Assembly: GCA_958295765.1 (NCBI GenBank)
Contig: CATQHB010000002.1
Location: 2,654,091-2,718,090, forward strand
Origin: an uncultured Dehalococcoidia bacterium
Lineage (GTDB): Bacteria; Chloroflexota; Dehalococcoidia; Lucifugimonadales; UBA3495
Direction: 5' to 3'
Length of the DNA: 64,000 bases
The stretch's first letter is position 1; each line of letters opens with the position of its first letter. The translations under genes and the position numbers were made by a program. The notes under the pieces were generated by a model. That model was given only the letters and a program-made list of their open reading frames with translations. It did not search any database and was not told where the DNA came from. This document shows positions 18,056 to 26,483 of the stretch, in pieces.

Positions 18056-20107
18056 ATGGCGACACTAACCGATGTAATTTCCCGGCCGGCCGGTCAATCC
18101 GGGCTGTGGAGCTGGATTACGACGGTTGACCACAAACGAATCGGCGTCCTTTACGGGGTAACCGCCTTTATCTTCCTCCTGTTCGGCGGCATTGAGGCGG
18201 GCGTTATCCGCCTGCAACTGGCGGTGCCGGACAACACCATGATCGACCCGGACACCTTTAACCAGATGTTCACGATGCACGGGACGACCATGATTTTCCT
18301 GGTGGTGATGCCCCTGAGCGCCAGTTTCTTCAACTTTGTGATTCCCCTGGCAATCGGGGCGCGGGACGTGGCCTTTCCCCGGCTCAACGCCTTCAGCTAT
18401 TGGGTGTTCCTCTTCGGCGGGCTGCTGCTGAACGCCAGCTTTTTGACCAATCAGGCCCCCGATGCCGGCTGGTTTTCCTACGCCAACCTGACGGAAAAGC
18501 CCTTCAGCGCCAACGCCGGCCTGGATTACTGGGCCTTGGGCTTGCAGGTGCTGGGCGTTTCTTCCCTGGCCGCCGCTTTCAACTTCGTAGTTACTATCGT
18601 GAATATGCGGGCGCCGGGGATGTCCCTGATGCGGATGCCCCTATTCGTGTGGATGACCCTGATAACCTCAATCCTGCTGGTGCTGGCCTTCCCGGTCATC
18701 ACGGTGGGGCTGATTGAGTTGACCTTTGACCGCAACTTCGGCACCAGTTTCTTCGTTCCCGAAGGCGGCGGCGACCCGGTGATGTGGCAGCACCTGTTCT
18801 GGGTGTTCGGCCACCCGGAGGTTTACATCCTCATCCTGCCGGCCATGGGCATCGTGTCCGAAATACTGCCCACCTTCTCCCGGAAACCCCTCTTCGGCTA
18901 CCCGGTGGTGGTCTTCTCCGGCATCGTCATCGGCATAATGGGCTGGGCGGTCTGGAGCCACCATATGTTCACCGTGGGGTTGGGGCCGGTTGCCGTTTCC
19001 GTATTCACCATCACCACCATGCTGATTGCGGTGCCGACCGGCGTAAAAATCTTCAACTGGATTGGCACCCTTTGGGGCGGTTCCATTGACCTCAGGACGC
19101 CCATGCTCTTCTCCCTGGGATTTATCGCCCTGTTCATCGTTGGCGGATTGAGCGGCGTATCCCACGCCGTCGCCCCGTCGGACAATCAGCAGCAGGACAC
19201 CTACTACATCGTAGCCCACATTCACTACGTCCTGTTCGGCGGTTCCCTGTTCGGCATCTTCGCCGGCATCTATTACTGGTTCCCCAAGGTGACCGGCCGG
19301 CTGCTGCACGAAGGCATCGGCAAGGCCCATTTCTGGCTCTACTTCATCGGAATGAACATTACTTTCTTCCCGATGCACTACCTGGGCCTGAACGGGATGC
19401 CCCGGCGGATTTATACCTACGCCAGCGAGTTCGGCTGGGACAACCTGAACCTGCTGGCCTCCCTGGGCTACGTGGTGCTGTTCGTCGGGACGCTGCTGTT
19501 CATCCTGAACCTGGTGGTCAGCCTGCGCAAACAGCCCGACTCCGGCCATGACCCCTGGGACGCGCCGGGGCTGGAGTGGAGCATCTCCTCGCCGCCGCCG
19601 GTCTATAACTTCGCGACAATTCCCCAGGTAGAGGGGATTGACCAATACTGGATTACCAAGCGCCGGGCCGCGGCGGAGGGCCACCCGATAACCGAGCCGG
19701 AGGCCCCGGTGGATGTCAGCACCATCCATATGCCCAGCCCGTCTTACTGGCCCCTGGTAACCGCCATCGGGACGCTAATCCTGGCCGCCGGTATGCTGGT
19801 GGACGTGGGGTGGGACTATATCCGGTTCCCCATTCCCTTCCTCGGCGGCATAATCGCCTTCATCGGCATCGTCGGCTGGTCCAACGAACCGGCGGCGGCG
19901 GAACACCATGACGGGGAACACGGAGACGGAGACCATGCAATAGAACACGGGGCGACCGCCGTAATGGACCGACCGGGAGCGGCCCGGCCCGCCGTGCGGC
20001 TGCTCTGTTCCGTCTGCGGCAACCGGATGTCGTCGGATTTCCGGTTCTGCCCCTACTGCGGCGGCGCGGTGGAAAATCCCGACCAAGCAAATGACGAGGA
20101 GGGTTAG
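18056..20107 (+). CDS. coxA: Cytochrome c oxidase subunit I with C-terminal zinc ribbon
   Basis: This is the catalytic heme-copper subunit that reduces oxygen and pumps protons. The 683-residue protein has the twelve-helix core with FTMHGTTMIFLVVMP (a heme a ligand His), WQHLFWVFGHPEVYILILP (the His-Tyr pair and CuB ligand His), the WSHHMFTVGLG CuB histidines and YYIVAHIHYVLFGG (heme ligands). After residue 620 there is an unusual tail: a His-rich acidic linker, then CSVCGNRMSSDFRFCPYCGG with two CxxC pairs (cysteines near 651, 654, 665 and 668), a zinc-ribbon-like module. TTG 20110 of coxC begins two bases after its stop, so the two are tightly coupled. The tail is not part of standard subunit I. 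Confidence 0.96.
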   Translation: MATLTDVISRPAGQSGLWSWITTVDHKRIGVLYGVTAFIFLLFGGIEAGVIRLQLAVPDNTMIDPDTFNQMFTMHGTTMIFLVVMPLSASFFNFVIPLAIGARDVAFPRLNAFSYWVFLFGGLLLNASFLTNQAPDAGWFSYANLTEKPFSANAGLDYWALGLQVLGVSSLAAAFNFVVTIVNMRAPGMSLMRMPLFVWMTLITSILLVLAFPVITVGLIELTFDRNFGTSFFVPEGGGDPVMWQHLFWVFGHPEVYILILPAMGIVSEILPTFSRKPLFGYPVVVFSGIVIGIMGWAVWSHHMFTVGLGPVAVSVFTITTMLIAVPTGVKIFNWIGTLWGGSIDLRTPMLFSLGFIALFIVGGLSGVSHAVAPSDNQQQDTYYIVAHIHYVLFGGSLFGIFAGIYYWFPKVTGRLLHEGIGKAHFWLYFIGMNITFFPMHYLGLNGMPRRIYTYASEFGWDNLNLLASLGYVVLFVGTLLFILNLVVSLRKQPDSGHDPWDAPGLEWSISSPPPVYNFATIPQVEGIDQYWITKRRAAAEGHPITEPEAPVDVSTIHMPSPSYWPLVTAIGTLILAAGMLVDVGWDYIRFPIPFLGGIIAFIGIVGWSNEPAAAEHHDGEHGDGDHAIEHGATAVMDRPGAARPAVRLLCSVCGNRMSSDFRFCPYCGGAVENPDQANDEEG

Positions 20108-20109
20108 AG

Positions 20110-20793
20110 TTGGCCCACCACGCTGAAACCGGCCATCCCACCGGACACGCTCCCGCCGTCCATGCTGAGGAGCAGACAACTACCGGCATAAATCACCGGA
20201 AGCTGTTAATGTGGGTATTCCTCTCCTCGGACTGCCTCTTTTTCGGCTCGCTGATTGCGACTTATATGGTCTATCGGGGGCAGAGCCTGGTCGGCCCCTA
20301 CCCGGTGGACATCATCGACGTGCCGATAACTACCATCAGCACCTTCGTTCTGCTGTGCAGCAGCTTTGCTATGGTGCGCGCTCTGGCGGCGACCAACGAG
20401 GACAATCAAGGCAAGATTCAGTTCTGGCTGTTGATGACCGCCTTTCTGGGGGCCATCTTCATCGGCTTTCAGGTTTATGAGTTCAACCTGTTCCGGGCCG
20501 AAGGGCTGCGCATCGACACCAACCTGTTCGGCGCCACCTTCTTTACGCTGACCGGATTTCACGGCGCCCACGTAACTTTGGGCATCGTCTGGCTGGTGGC
20601 CCTGTTCTTCGTGGCCCGCAAGGGACGGCTGGGGCCGCGCACCGCGCTGGACGTGGAAATGGCCGGGCTTTACTGGCATTTCGTTGACATCGTTTGGATT
20701 GTCATTTTCACCCTGCTTTATCTGATTGGCGGGTTTGACACCGGCCCCTCGGCCACCATATCCATTGACCCGTCCGTATTAGGCTTCCTGTAG
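20110..20793 (+). CDS. coxC: Cytochrome c oxidase subunit III
   Basis: A 227-residue protein with seven-helix subunit III character: WVFLSSDCLFFGSLIATYMVY (near residue 35), an ETQ-like region, the FTLTGFHGAHVTLGIVWL signature (about 142-160) with the conserved histidine, and GLYWHFVDIVWIVIF near the C-terminus. The start is TTG at 20110 with GGAGGG about seven bases before it, two bases after the coxA stop. Subunit III stabilises the oxygen reduction site. It is encoded between coxA and the subunit IV fusion in the same operon. Confidence 0.94.
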   Translation: MAHHAETGHPTGHAPAVHAEEQTTTGINHRKLLMWVFLSSDCLFFGSLIATYMVYRGQSLVGPYPVDIIDVPITTISTFVLLCSSFAMVRALAATNEDNQGKIQFWLLMTAFLGAIFIGFQVYEFNLFRAEGLRIDTNLFGATFFTLTGFHGAHVTLGIVWLVALFFVARKGRLGPRTALDVEMAGLYWHFVDIVWIVIFTLLYLIGGFDTGPSATISIDPSVLGFL

Positions 20794-20811
20794 TAAGGAG
20801 ATATTTGGCGT

Positions 20812-21627
20812 ATGAGCAGCGACCCGGCGGCCCATCAGTCTCGCCATCCCACCCTCAAACAGTATGTGGGCATCGCCATATTCCTGTTTGTGGTAACGCT
20901 TGTTGAGTTCCTGATAATCCTGCCCGAAGACTTCCGGGGGCAGGGCTGGACCATTGCGCCCCTGGTAATCCTGTCGGCCATCAAGTTCGCCGCCGTCATC
21001 TTCTTCTATATGCACCTGAAGTTTGACAACCGGCTGCTGACCTGGATTTTCCTGGGCGGGCTGGCCCTGGGCTTTGCCGTAACCATGGCCCTGGTCGGCC
21101 TGTTCGGAACCTTTACCCCCTCGCCCCGCTCCTACGCGGCGGCCAACGCGGTGGCCTTTGTGCATGAGACGGAAGGCAGCGGCGGTCATCACGAAACGGC
21201 AGCGGCTCACGAACCGACTGCGGAGACGGAAACGGCGGAACCGGCCCCGGCCAGCGAAGTTCAACCGGCGGAACCGGCGGCAGCCCCGGCCGGCGGCGGC
21301 CTGGTTGACCTGGGACGGAGCATTTTCATCACCGGAACCGGCGAGGGCGTCGCCACCGCCTGCGTAACCTGCCATACTATTGAGGGTATGCCTGAGGCGA
21401 TCGGGTTGCTTGGCCCCGACTTGACCCATATCGGCACCGAAGCCGGAACCCGGCAGGCCGGCGTTTCCGCCGAGGACTACATCGTCGAGTCCATCAAGAA
21501 CCCGGAGAGTTTCGTTGCCGAGGGCATAGAACGGGCCACGCCCGGCTTGATGACCACGGCGATAACCAGCGGCCTGACCGACGCCGACATAGAGGCCCTG
21601 ACCGCCTTCCTGTTAGAGCAAAAGTAA
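20812..21627 (+). CDS. Cytochrome c oxidase subunit IV fused to cytochrome c
   Basis: The first 110 residues match small prokaryotic subunit IV proteins, with three membrane helices and the motif IKFAAVIFFYMHLKFDNRLL (about 62-81). A low-complexity Glu/Pro/Ala linker (about 120-165) leads to a cytochrome c domain with heme motif CVTCH at 184-188, GLLGPDLTHIG after it, and a candidate axial Met in TPGLM near 247. The helices place the heme domain outside the membrane next to the oxidase, giving the enzyme a second tethered cytochrome besides that in subunit II. It follows coxC by 18 bases with AAGGAG upstream, and a terminator follows. The fusion is seen directly; electron delivery is inferred. 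Confidence 0.88.
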   Translation: MSSDPAAHQSRHPTLKQYVGIAIFLFVVTLVEFLIILPEDFRGQGWTIAPLVILSAIKFAAVIFFYMHLKFDNRLLTWIFLGGLALGFAVTMALVGLFGTFTPSPRSYAAANAVAFVHETEGSGGHHETAAAHEPTAETETAEPAPASEVQPAEPAAAPAGGGLVDLGRSIFITGTGEGVATACVTCHTIEGMPEAIGLLGPDLTHIGTEAGTRQAGVSAEDYIVESIKNPESFVAEGIERATPGLMTTAITSGLTDADIEALTAFLLEQK

Positions 21628-21719
21628 AAAGTAGAAAATAGTCGCCGGCCCGGTGGGGTTGTCCCCCGGTGCCGGCAAATTGAAACTTTCTTACGATTAC
21701 CCGCTTAACGCAACCTTGA

Positions 21720-21751
21720 GCCGCCCGGCATCCGTCGGGCGGCTTTGCTTT
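21720..21751 (+). terminator. Rho-independent terminator of the oxidase operon
   Basis: A perfect 8-bp GC stem (GCCGCCCG at 21720-21727, CGGGCGGC at 21736-21743) with an eight-base loop is followed by TTTGCTTTG. It lies 93 bases after the last oxidase gene. Confidence 0.8.
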
Positions 21752-21867
21752 GTCCCGCCGGCGTATGCTACCCTGCACTGCAACCGCCGGGCCGCCGCCC
21801 CGAACCGGGCCAATACCGGCAATACCAGCAATACCAGCGGCAGTTGAGGGATGAGAGGGGGATGAGA

Positions 21868-22206
21868 ATGGCAACTATCTACCACCTGATAACCGAAAGA
21901 GATTGGGCAACGGCCCAGGAAGCCGGCTTGTTCCGGCCCGGCAGTTTCAGCGATGAGGGTTTTGTCCACTGTTCCGGGGACGTAGCGCAAATGCTGCGGG
22001 TAGCCCAACGCCTCTACGCCGGGCGGGATGACTTGCTGGCGCTGGAGGTGGACACGGAACGCCAGAATTACCGGGTGGTATGGGAACCCAGCCGTTCCGG
22101 GGAGATTTACCCCCACATCTACGGCCCCCTGGACACCGCCGCAGTGGTACAAGCACGGCGGCTGACCCGGGACGGGGAAGGGAATTTTTCGGTGGATGAG
22201 GTTTAG
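21868..22206 (+). CDS. DUF952 domain protein
   Basis: A 112-residue small soluble protein matching DUF952: it starts MATIYHLITERDWATAQEAG, continues with FSDEGFVHCSGDVAQMLRVAQRLYAG (about 30-55), and ends with WEPSRSGEIYPHIYGPLDTAAVV. The family is of unknown biochemical function; its conserved HCS motif and fold recall ADP-ribosyl-transferase-like domains. The start at 21868 is preferred because GAGGGG lies six bases before it; the ATG at 21862 directly abuts that purine run. The open frame to 21745 overlaps the oxidase terminator and is not used. Confidence 0.85.
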   Translation: MATIYHLITERDWATAQEAGLFRPGSFSDEGFVHCSGDVAQMLRVAQRLYAGRDDLLALEVDTERQNYRVVWEPSRSGEIYPHIYGPLDTAAVVQARRLTRDGEGNFSVDEV

Positions 22207-22509
22207 CTGTTAGCGTTGGCGGGCGGCGGGTACTACAACCCAAACAACCGTCATTCCAAGCAACCGTCGTTCCGGCGAAAGCCGGAATCCAGGAAATCCC
22301 CCCGGAAAAGACCGTGCCGGCTACCGAGCGTTCTGGATTCCGGCTTTCGCCGGAACGACGGTGTTTATGACCGGTTAGGGGTTATAGGGCATGGTTTGAT
22401 GGCGGGTAAGTCGGCTTAAATTACCGGCCCTACTGACATTTGCTACTGGCATAAACCGGGTTCCCTTGCTATAGTGCGGTCTGAAACCGGCTTTGCGGGA
22501 GTTCTCCTA
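22207..22509. repeat. Palindromic repeat and leader of the methyltransferase gene
   Basis: A full palindromic element lies at 22264-22361 (arms GTCGTTCCGGCGAAAGCCGG). After it there is a TATAGT hexamer near 22467-22472 that could be a -10 box, and GGGAG at 22497-22501 serving as ribosome site for the TTG start at 22510. Confidence 0.65.
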
Positions 22510-23790
22510 TTGTTGGCAGCGGCTAAACAGCGCTACGGCTCCTTTCAGGACAGCCTGAAAGCTCCCATTCACCGCTGGTTCACCTATCCGGCCGGCTATT
22601 CCTACAAGCTGGTAGAGGCCAAGATTGCGGGTAATCGGCTTACTGCTCAAGACTGGATCGCCGACCCTTTCCTGGGCACCGGCACCACGTCCCTGGCCGC
22701 CAAGTTGACCGGACTGAACTCCGTCGGCATTGAGGCCCATCCCTTTGTCTTTTGGGTGGCCCAAACCAAGCTGGCGTTTTGCCTTGACCCGGCGGAACTG
22801 GCGGCGGACGCGGAACAAGTCATTGCCAATGCCCAGTCCGTTGTTGTCCCGGATTTGGGCGCGGTCTGGCCGGCGCTTATTTACAAGTGTTTCACTCCCG
22901 CTAACCTGCGCCACCTGTATTCCTTGCGCCAGGCCATCCTGGAGTTGGACGGATTGCCGGCCCATAAAGACCTGTTGAAACTGGCCTTGACCGGCACCCT
23001 GCGGACGGCGACCAGCGCCGGGGCCGGCTGGCCCTACATCGCTACCAATAAGTACGGCCAACGGGTGGTGGAACGGGATGCAATGGCCGAGTTCAGGAAA
23101 CAGTGCGCCGCCTTTATCGCCGACCTCCGCCAGGTTCAGTTTGAGGGCATCCCGCCGTCGGAACACCGGCTGATCCAGGGGGACGCCCGGGAGTTTGACC
23201 GCCATTGCGCCCCGGCAAGCATTGACCTGATTGTTACGTCGCCGCCTTACCTGAACAACTACGACTACGCCGACCGGACCCGGATGGAAACCTACTTTTG
23301 GGGCATTTACGATAGTTGGGGCGACATCACCCGGCAGGTGCGGGACAATCTCATCATCGCCGCCACCACGCAGATACGCATTTCCCAAATGAACGGCATC
23401 GGCCAATGCCCCAACGTCCGGCGGGTGAACCCGGAAATCCACAAAGAACTGACGGAAATCATCGGCAAGCTGGCGACAATCCGCAAATCCAAAGCCGGCA
23501 AGAAAACCTATGACCTTATGGTAGCCGGCTACTTTGAGGATATGCTGAAAGTGCTGGAGGGAGCCTATTCCGTCCTGAAACCGGGCCGTCAATTCGTCCT
23601 GGTGCTGGGGGATTCGGCGCCCTACGGCGTTCACGTCAGGACTGATGAGCTAATCGGGGAACTGGCCCATTCGGTAGGCTTTTCCCGCTACGATATTGAG
23701 GTCATTCGCAGCCGGGGGGGTAAGTGGGCGCACAATCCCCAGCGCCATAAGGTTCCTTTGCGGGAAAGCATCCTGACCGTGGTCAAGTAG
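22510..23790 (+). CDS. Site-specific DNA methyltransferase (N4-C or N6-A type)
   Basis: The 426-residue product has the AdoMet-binding motif DPFLGTGTTSLAAKLTG (about 54-70) and the catalytic motif VTSPPYLNNYDYADRTRME (about 239-257), which mark amino-methyltransferases acting on cytosine N4 or adenine N6. Motif I precedes the catalytic motif with about 180 residues between them. A C-terminal segment (GRQFVLVLGDSAPYG) completes the fold. TTG 22510 has GGGAG eight bases upstream; a GTG at 22474 would lie inside the likely promoter. The next gene, 11 bases on, encodes a PD-(D/E)XK-like protein, so the pair looks like a Type II restriction-modification system. The target sequence is unknown. Confidence 0.85.
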   Translation: MLAAAKQRYGSFQDSLKAPIHRWFTYPAGYSYKLVEAKIAGNRLTAQDWIADPFLGTGTTSLAAKLTGLNSVGIEAHPFVFWVAQTKLAFCLDPAELAADAEQVIANAQSVVVPDLGAVWPALIYKCFTPANLRHLYSLRQAILELDGLPAHKDLLKLALTGTLRTATSAGAGWPYIATNKYGQRVVERDAMAEFRKQCAAFIADLRQVQFEGIPPSEHRLIQGDAREFDRHCAPASIDLIVTSPPYLNNYDYADRTRMETYFWGIYDSWGDITRQVRDNLIIAATTQIRISQMNGIGQCPNVRRVNPEIHKELTEIIGKLATIRKSKAGKKTYDLMVAGYFEDMLKVLEGAYSVLKPGRQFVLVLGDSAPYGVHVRTDELIGELAHSVGFSRYDIEVIRSRGGKWAHNPQRHKVPLRESILTVVK

Positions 23791-23801
23791 GGGGGTAATC
23801 A

Positions 23802-24554
23802 ATGGTATCCAATGCGGCCAGTGCGTTGGGCGAAGCGGTGGGCCGGCTGATTGAGGAAGCCATAGTTGAGGGGTTGAGCGAAGTAGTCGAGGCCCACGGC
23901 CATACTATTCGCCCAGCCCGGCTGACCAACGGCAGCGACAACGCTTACCAGATTGACGCCGTAGTTTTTGACCCGGCCGGCAATCCGGTCATCATCATCG
24001 ACCCCAAGTATATCCGCTACACCAAGCACAACCGGGACAAGGGCAGTTGGCTTTGCGTAGCTCACTACAATCTCCGCAAGACCTATCCCTCGATTCGGAA
24101 GTCTATCGCCGTCCTGGCCGGGCGGTGGTCGGTTCCTTCCAAATCGCTCATCCGCAGCTTTGGCGTGGAAATTCTTGAAGTGCCTTTCGCGGAAATAGCG
24201 CAGGTTCTGGCTGGCTATGGCATCGCCTTTGCCTGGCCGGAGAAGGACCGGGACACGCCCCGCCAGTCCTGGGAAACCTATCAAGGACTGGACGAAGACA
24301 CCCGAAGCGCCATTGCCACCGATATAACGTCCGCCATTATCCGGCAACTCCGGGCCGACGTGGTGCAAGTTCTGGAAACGGACTTGAACCTGCTGCCCCA
24401 CCGAATATCCGAAGTTGAGATTCTGCTGAAGACCGATCAGGCAGAAATGCTGCTGTTGCGCTTTGACACGGCGGCTGAGGCGTTGGCGGCGCTGGCCGGG
24501 TTTGTCGCCGACCGCCCGGACATTAGCGCGCTGCTCCAACCCAGACCGCACTAG
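23802..24554 (+). CDS. Probable Type II restriction endonuclease (PD-(D/E)XK)
   Basis: A 250-residue protein 11 bases downstream of the methyltransferase gene. It is not a family I can name, but the segment YQIDAVVFDPAGNPVIIID followed by PKY (about 47-68) has the spacing of a PD-(D/E)XK nuclease core: an Asp, a beta hairpin, then D-x-K. Predicted alpha-helical regions surround it. Position beside a DNA methyltransferase makes a cognate endonuclease the most likely role. The ATG at 23802 has a G-rich ribosome site (GGGGGG) about six bases upstream. It could instead be an accessory protein; the catalytic motif is read by eye. Confidence 0.7.
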   Translation: MVSNAASALGEAVGRLIEEAIVEGLSEVVEAHGHTIRPARLTNGSDNAYQIDAVVFDPAGNPVIIIDPKYIRYTKHNRDKGSWLCVAHYNLRKTYPSIRKSIAVLAGRWSVPSKSLIRSFGVEILEVPFAEIAQVLAGYGIAFAWPEKDRDTPRQSWETYQGLDEDTRSAIATDITSAIIRQLRADVVQVLETDLNLLPHRISEVEILLKTDQAEMLLLRFDTAAEALAALAGFVADRPDISALLQPRPH

Positions 24555-24587
24555 CCCGGCCGGCGCCGCCTTTTCCCCGGCCCACTC

Positions 24588-25046
24588 CTACCCACCCCCG
24601 CCGCCGATAATCTCCCCCAGAGTTGCGCTGAACCGGCCTTTGTTCAGGGTCAGGTGGCAGCCCAGGGCTTGGGCCTTTTCCATTGACGCCGTGTCCTCGT
24701 GGGGGCCAAAGGCTACTATGCGGACGGCGGGTTGGGCGGTTGACGGTGCGCCGGCCTCGGCGCCGGCCTCGGCCCCGGCGCCGGGTTGGGCGCGGCGTTG
24801 CAGGCCGGTCAGGACGGCGGCCCAGGTGTCGGCATCGCCCTCCAGGTCCACCAGCACCAGGGCCGTGCCACCATCACCGTCTCCATCACCGTCACCGTTC
24901 CCGCCGCCGTCGGCGTAGTTGGCCCAGAAGTCCGCCTCGGTTTGGGCCTGGCGCACCCGGTAGCCCATAGGCGCGGCGACGGCCTCCACCCGGCCTTGAA
25001 AGAACAGGTTTTGCCCCAGCAGGATTATCCCGTTGCGGCCGGCCAT
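24588..25046 (-). CDS. Degenerate response-regulator receiver-like protein
   Basis: A 152-residue protein with receiver-like order: strand IILLG (7-11), a helix, strand ALVLVDLEGD (about 62-71) with a possible phospho-Asp, strand VRIVAFGPHED (about 109-119) and LNKGRF near the end with the conserved Lys position. The N-terminal acidic pair of true receivers is replaced by GQN, and a Gly-Asp run (GGGNGDGDGDGDGG) and a Gly-Ala-Glu run sit in loops, so phosphorylation is doubtful. The ATG directly follows the stop of the CinA-like gene (TGAATG), so translation is coupled. A non-phosphorylated scaffold or regulator is a guess. Confidence 0.6.
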   Translation of the reverse strand: MAGRNGIILLGQNLFFQGRVEAVAAPMGYRVRQAQTEADFWANYADGGGNGDGDGDGDGGTALVLVDLEGDADTWAAVLTGLQRRAQPGAGAEAGAEAGAPSTAQPAVRIVAFGPHEDTASMEKAQALGCHLTLNKGRFSATLGEIIGGGGG

Positions 25047-25520
25047 TCAGCCCCCCTGGAGCCGCTGACCCAGCAGGTCAATGGCGGCCTGGGCGGCGCC
25101 CCGCTTGTTCTGGTCCCGGTCGCCGTCCAGTTGAATGTGAATCGCCACGTCCGCGCCGTCCTTATCCGACAGGCCGATGTAAAAGGTGCCGATGGGAAAG
25201 CTGGAGCGGCCTTGTCCGGGGCCGGTAACGCCGGTGGTGGATACGGCGTAGTCGGTGCCGGTCAACTCCCGGACGCCCCGGGCCATGGCAATCGCCATCT
25301 CCTCGCAGACGCTGCCCTTGCTGTTATAGAGTTCGTCGGACACCCCCAGGATGCTCTGTTTCAGGCCGCCGGTGTAGGCGATAACGCCGCCGGGGAAGAA
25401 CTGAGAACTGCCGGGAATGGTGCCTAGCAGATAGCCGACCAGGCCGGCGGTATCGGCCTCCGCCACCGAAACCCGCTTACCCTGGGCCATCAGCAACTCC
25501 GCCACTTCCTTGACATCCAT
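25047..25520 (-). CDS. CinA C-terminal domain protein (PncC-like NMN amidohydrolase family)
   Basis: The 157-residue length and the segments LLGTIPGSSQFFPGGVIAYTG (about 31-51), CEEMAIAMARGVRELTGTDYAVSTTG (about 69-94) and VTGPGQGRS match the stand-alone CinA_C/PncC family, whose characterised members deamidate nicotinamide mononucleotide in NAD recycling. The usual ESCTGG motif near the N-terminus reads EADTAG here, so the catalytic serine region is altered and activity is uncertain. The start at 25520 is chosen because GGAGGG lies about seven bases upstream. The stop codon abuts the start of the receiver-like gene. Confidence 0.8.
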   Translation of the reverse strand: MDVKEVAELLMAQGKRVSVAEADTAGLVGYLLGTIPGSSQFFPGGVIAYTGGLKQSILGVSDELYNSKGSVCEEMAIAMARGVRELTGTDYAVSTTGVTGPGQGRSSFPIGTFYIGLSDKDGADVAIHIQLDGDRDQNKRGAAQAAIDLLGQRLQGG

Positions 25521-25620
25521 AAGAAAACCCTCCCGATTGCTGGTTTGAGCAGAGCGCCGTTGTTGTTCGGCCTCTGCCCGGTTGGTGGCTGCATTATAAG
25601 CCGCCGGGCGGTTTTGGGGA

Positions 25621-25856
25621 ATGGCAACGGGTGGACTGGCCTGGCAATTGTGTCTTAACCAGGGCAATCCAAGCCACCGTCATTCCAAGCCACCGTCGTT
25701 CCGGCGAAAGCCGGAATCCAGGAAATCCTCCGGGAAAAGAGCGACCCGGCTACCGAGCCTTCTGGATTCCGGCTTTCGCCGGAACGACGGGTTTATGCTG
25801 CGATTGCCCTGTTCCCCCGCACCCCCGGCGCCACTCCCAGGGGTACGGGGGTGAAA
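25621..25856. repeat. Palindromic repeat between the cinA-like and rhomboid genes
   Basis: A full palindromic element occupies 25693-25790 (arms GTCGTTCCGGCGAAAGCCGG), preceded by CAAGCCACCGTCATTC-type short repeats. No gene is seen. Confidence 0.8.
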
Positions 25857-26456
25857 CTAACCCCCTTCTCCCGGTGGGGCGTGACGGGGCGCAGCGCGTT
25901 TCTCCCCTCGGCGCGGACGGGTCAGCCAGGCGACCAGGATGCCGGCCGCCAAGCCGCACAGATGCCCCTCCCAGGACACGAAGCCCGACGTGGGCAGCAG
26001 GCCGAAGAGCATCCCCCACCCAAAGACCAGAATCACGGCCAGGGCCACCAGGATGGACAGGACGCTCCGCTCGTACCACCCCCGGGCCACCAGGTAGCCG
26101 AAGTAGCCAAAGACCAACCCGCTGGCCCCGACGTGCAGGGCCGTGCGGCCGGCCAGCCATACGCCGGCGCCGCCGACGCCGATGATGAAGACCGTAACGC
26201 CCGGAAAGCTGCCCCGGCCCCGTACCGCAATCAACCCACCCAGCGCCAGCAGGGGCAGGGTGTTGGCCGCCAGATGGCCGAACCCGCCATGCAGAAATGG
26301 ACTGAACGCAATGCCGCGCAAACCTTCCACCGTGCGGGGCAGTATGCCATAAGCGTTGAGTCGGTGGTCGAGGAAAATGTTGACCACCTCTACCGCCCAG
26401 ATTGCCACCACCAGGGCCAGGAGCAGCAGCAGGTTTATCGTCCGGCTGAGCGTCAT
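25857..26456 (-). CDS. Rhomboid family intramembrane serine protease
   Basis: A 199-residue membrane protein with about six helices. The catalytic serine motif GASGLVFGYFGY gives Ser112, and the partner histidine is His165 in SWEGHLCGLAAG. The HGGFGHLAANTLPLL segment (about 56-70) supplies the conserved His and Asn of the oxyanion region. Rhomboids cut substrates within or next to membrane helices; the substrate is unknown. GGAGG lies six bases before the ATG. The gene follows tlyA by 27 bases on the same strand, suggesting cotranscription. Confidence 0.92.
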   Translation of the reverse strand: MTLSRTINLLLLLALVVAIWAVEVVNIFLDHRLNAYGILPRTVEGLRGIAFSPFLHGGFGHLAANTLPLLALGGLIAVRGRGSFPGVTVFIIGVGGAGVWLAGRTALHVGASGLVFGYFGYLVARGWYERSVLSILVALAVILVFGWGMLFGLLPTSGFVSWEGHLCGLAAGILVAWLTRPRRGEKRAAPRHAPPGEGG

Positions 26457-26483
26457 CTCATCCCTCCTTCCCTCAGGGGCGGG

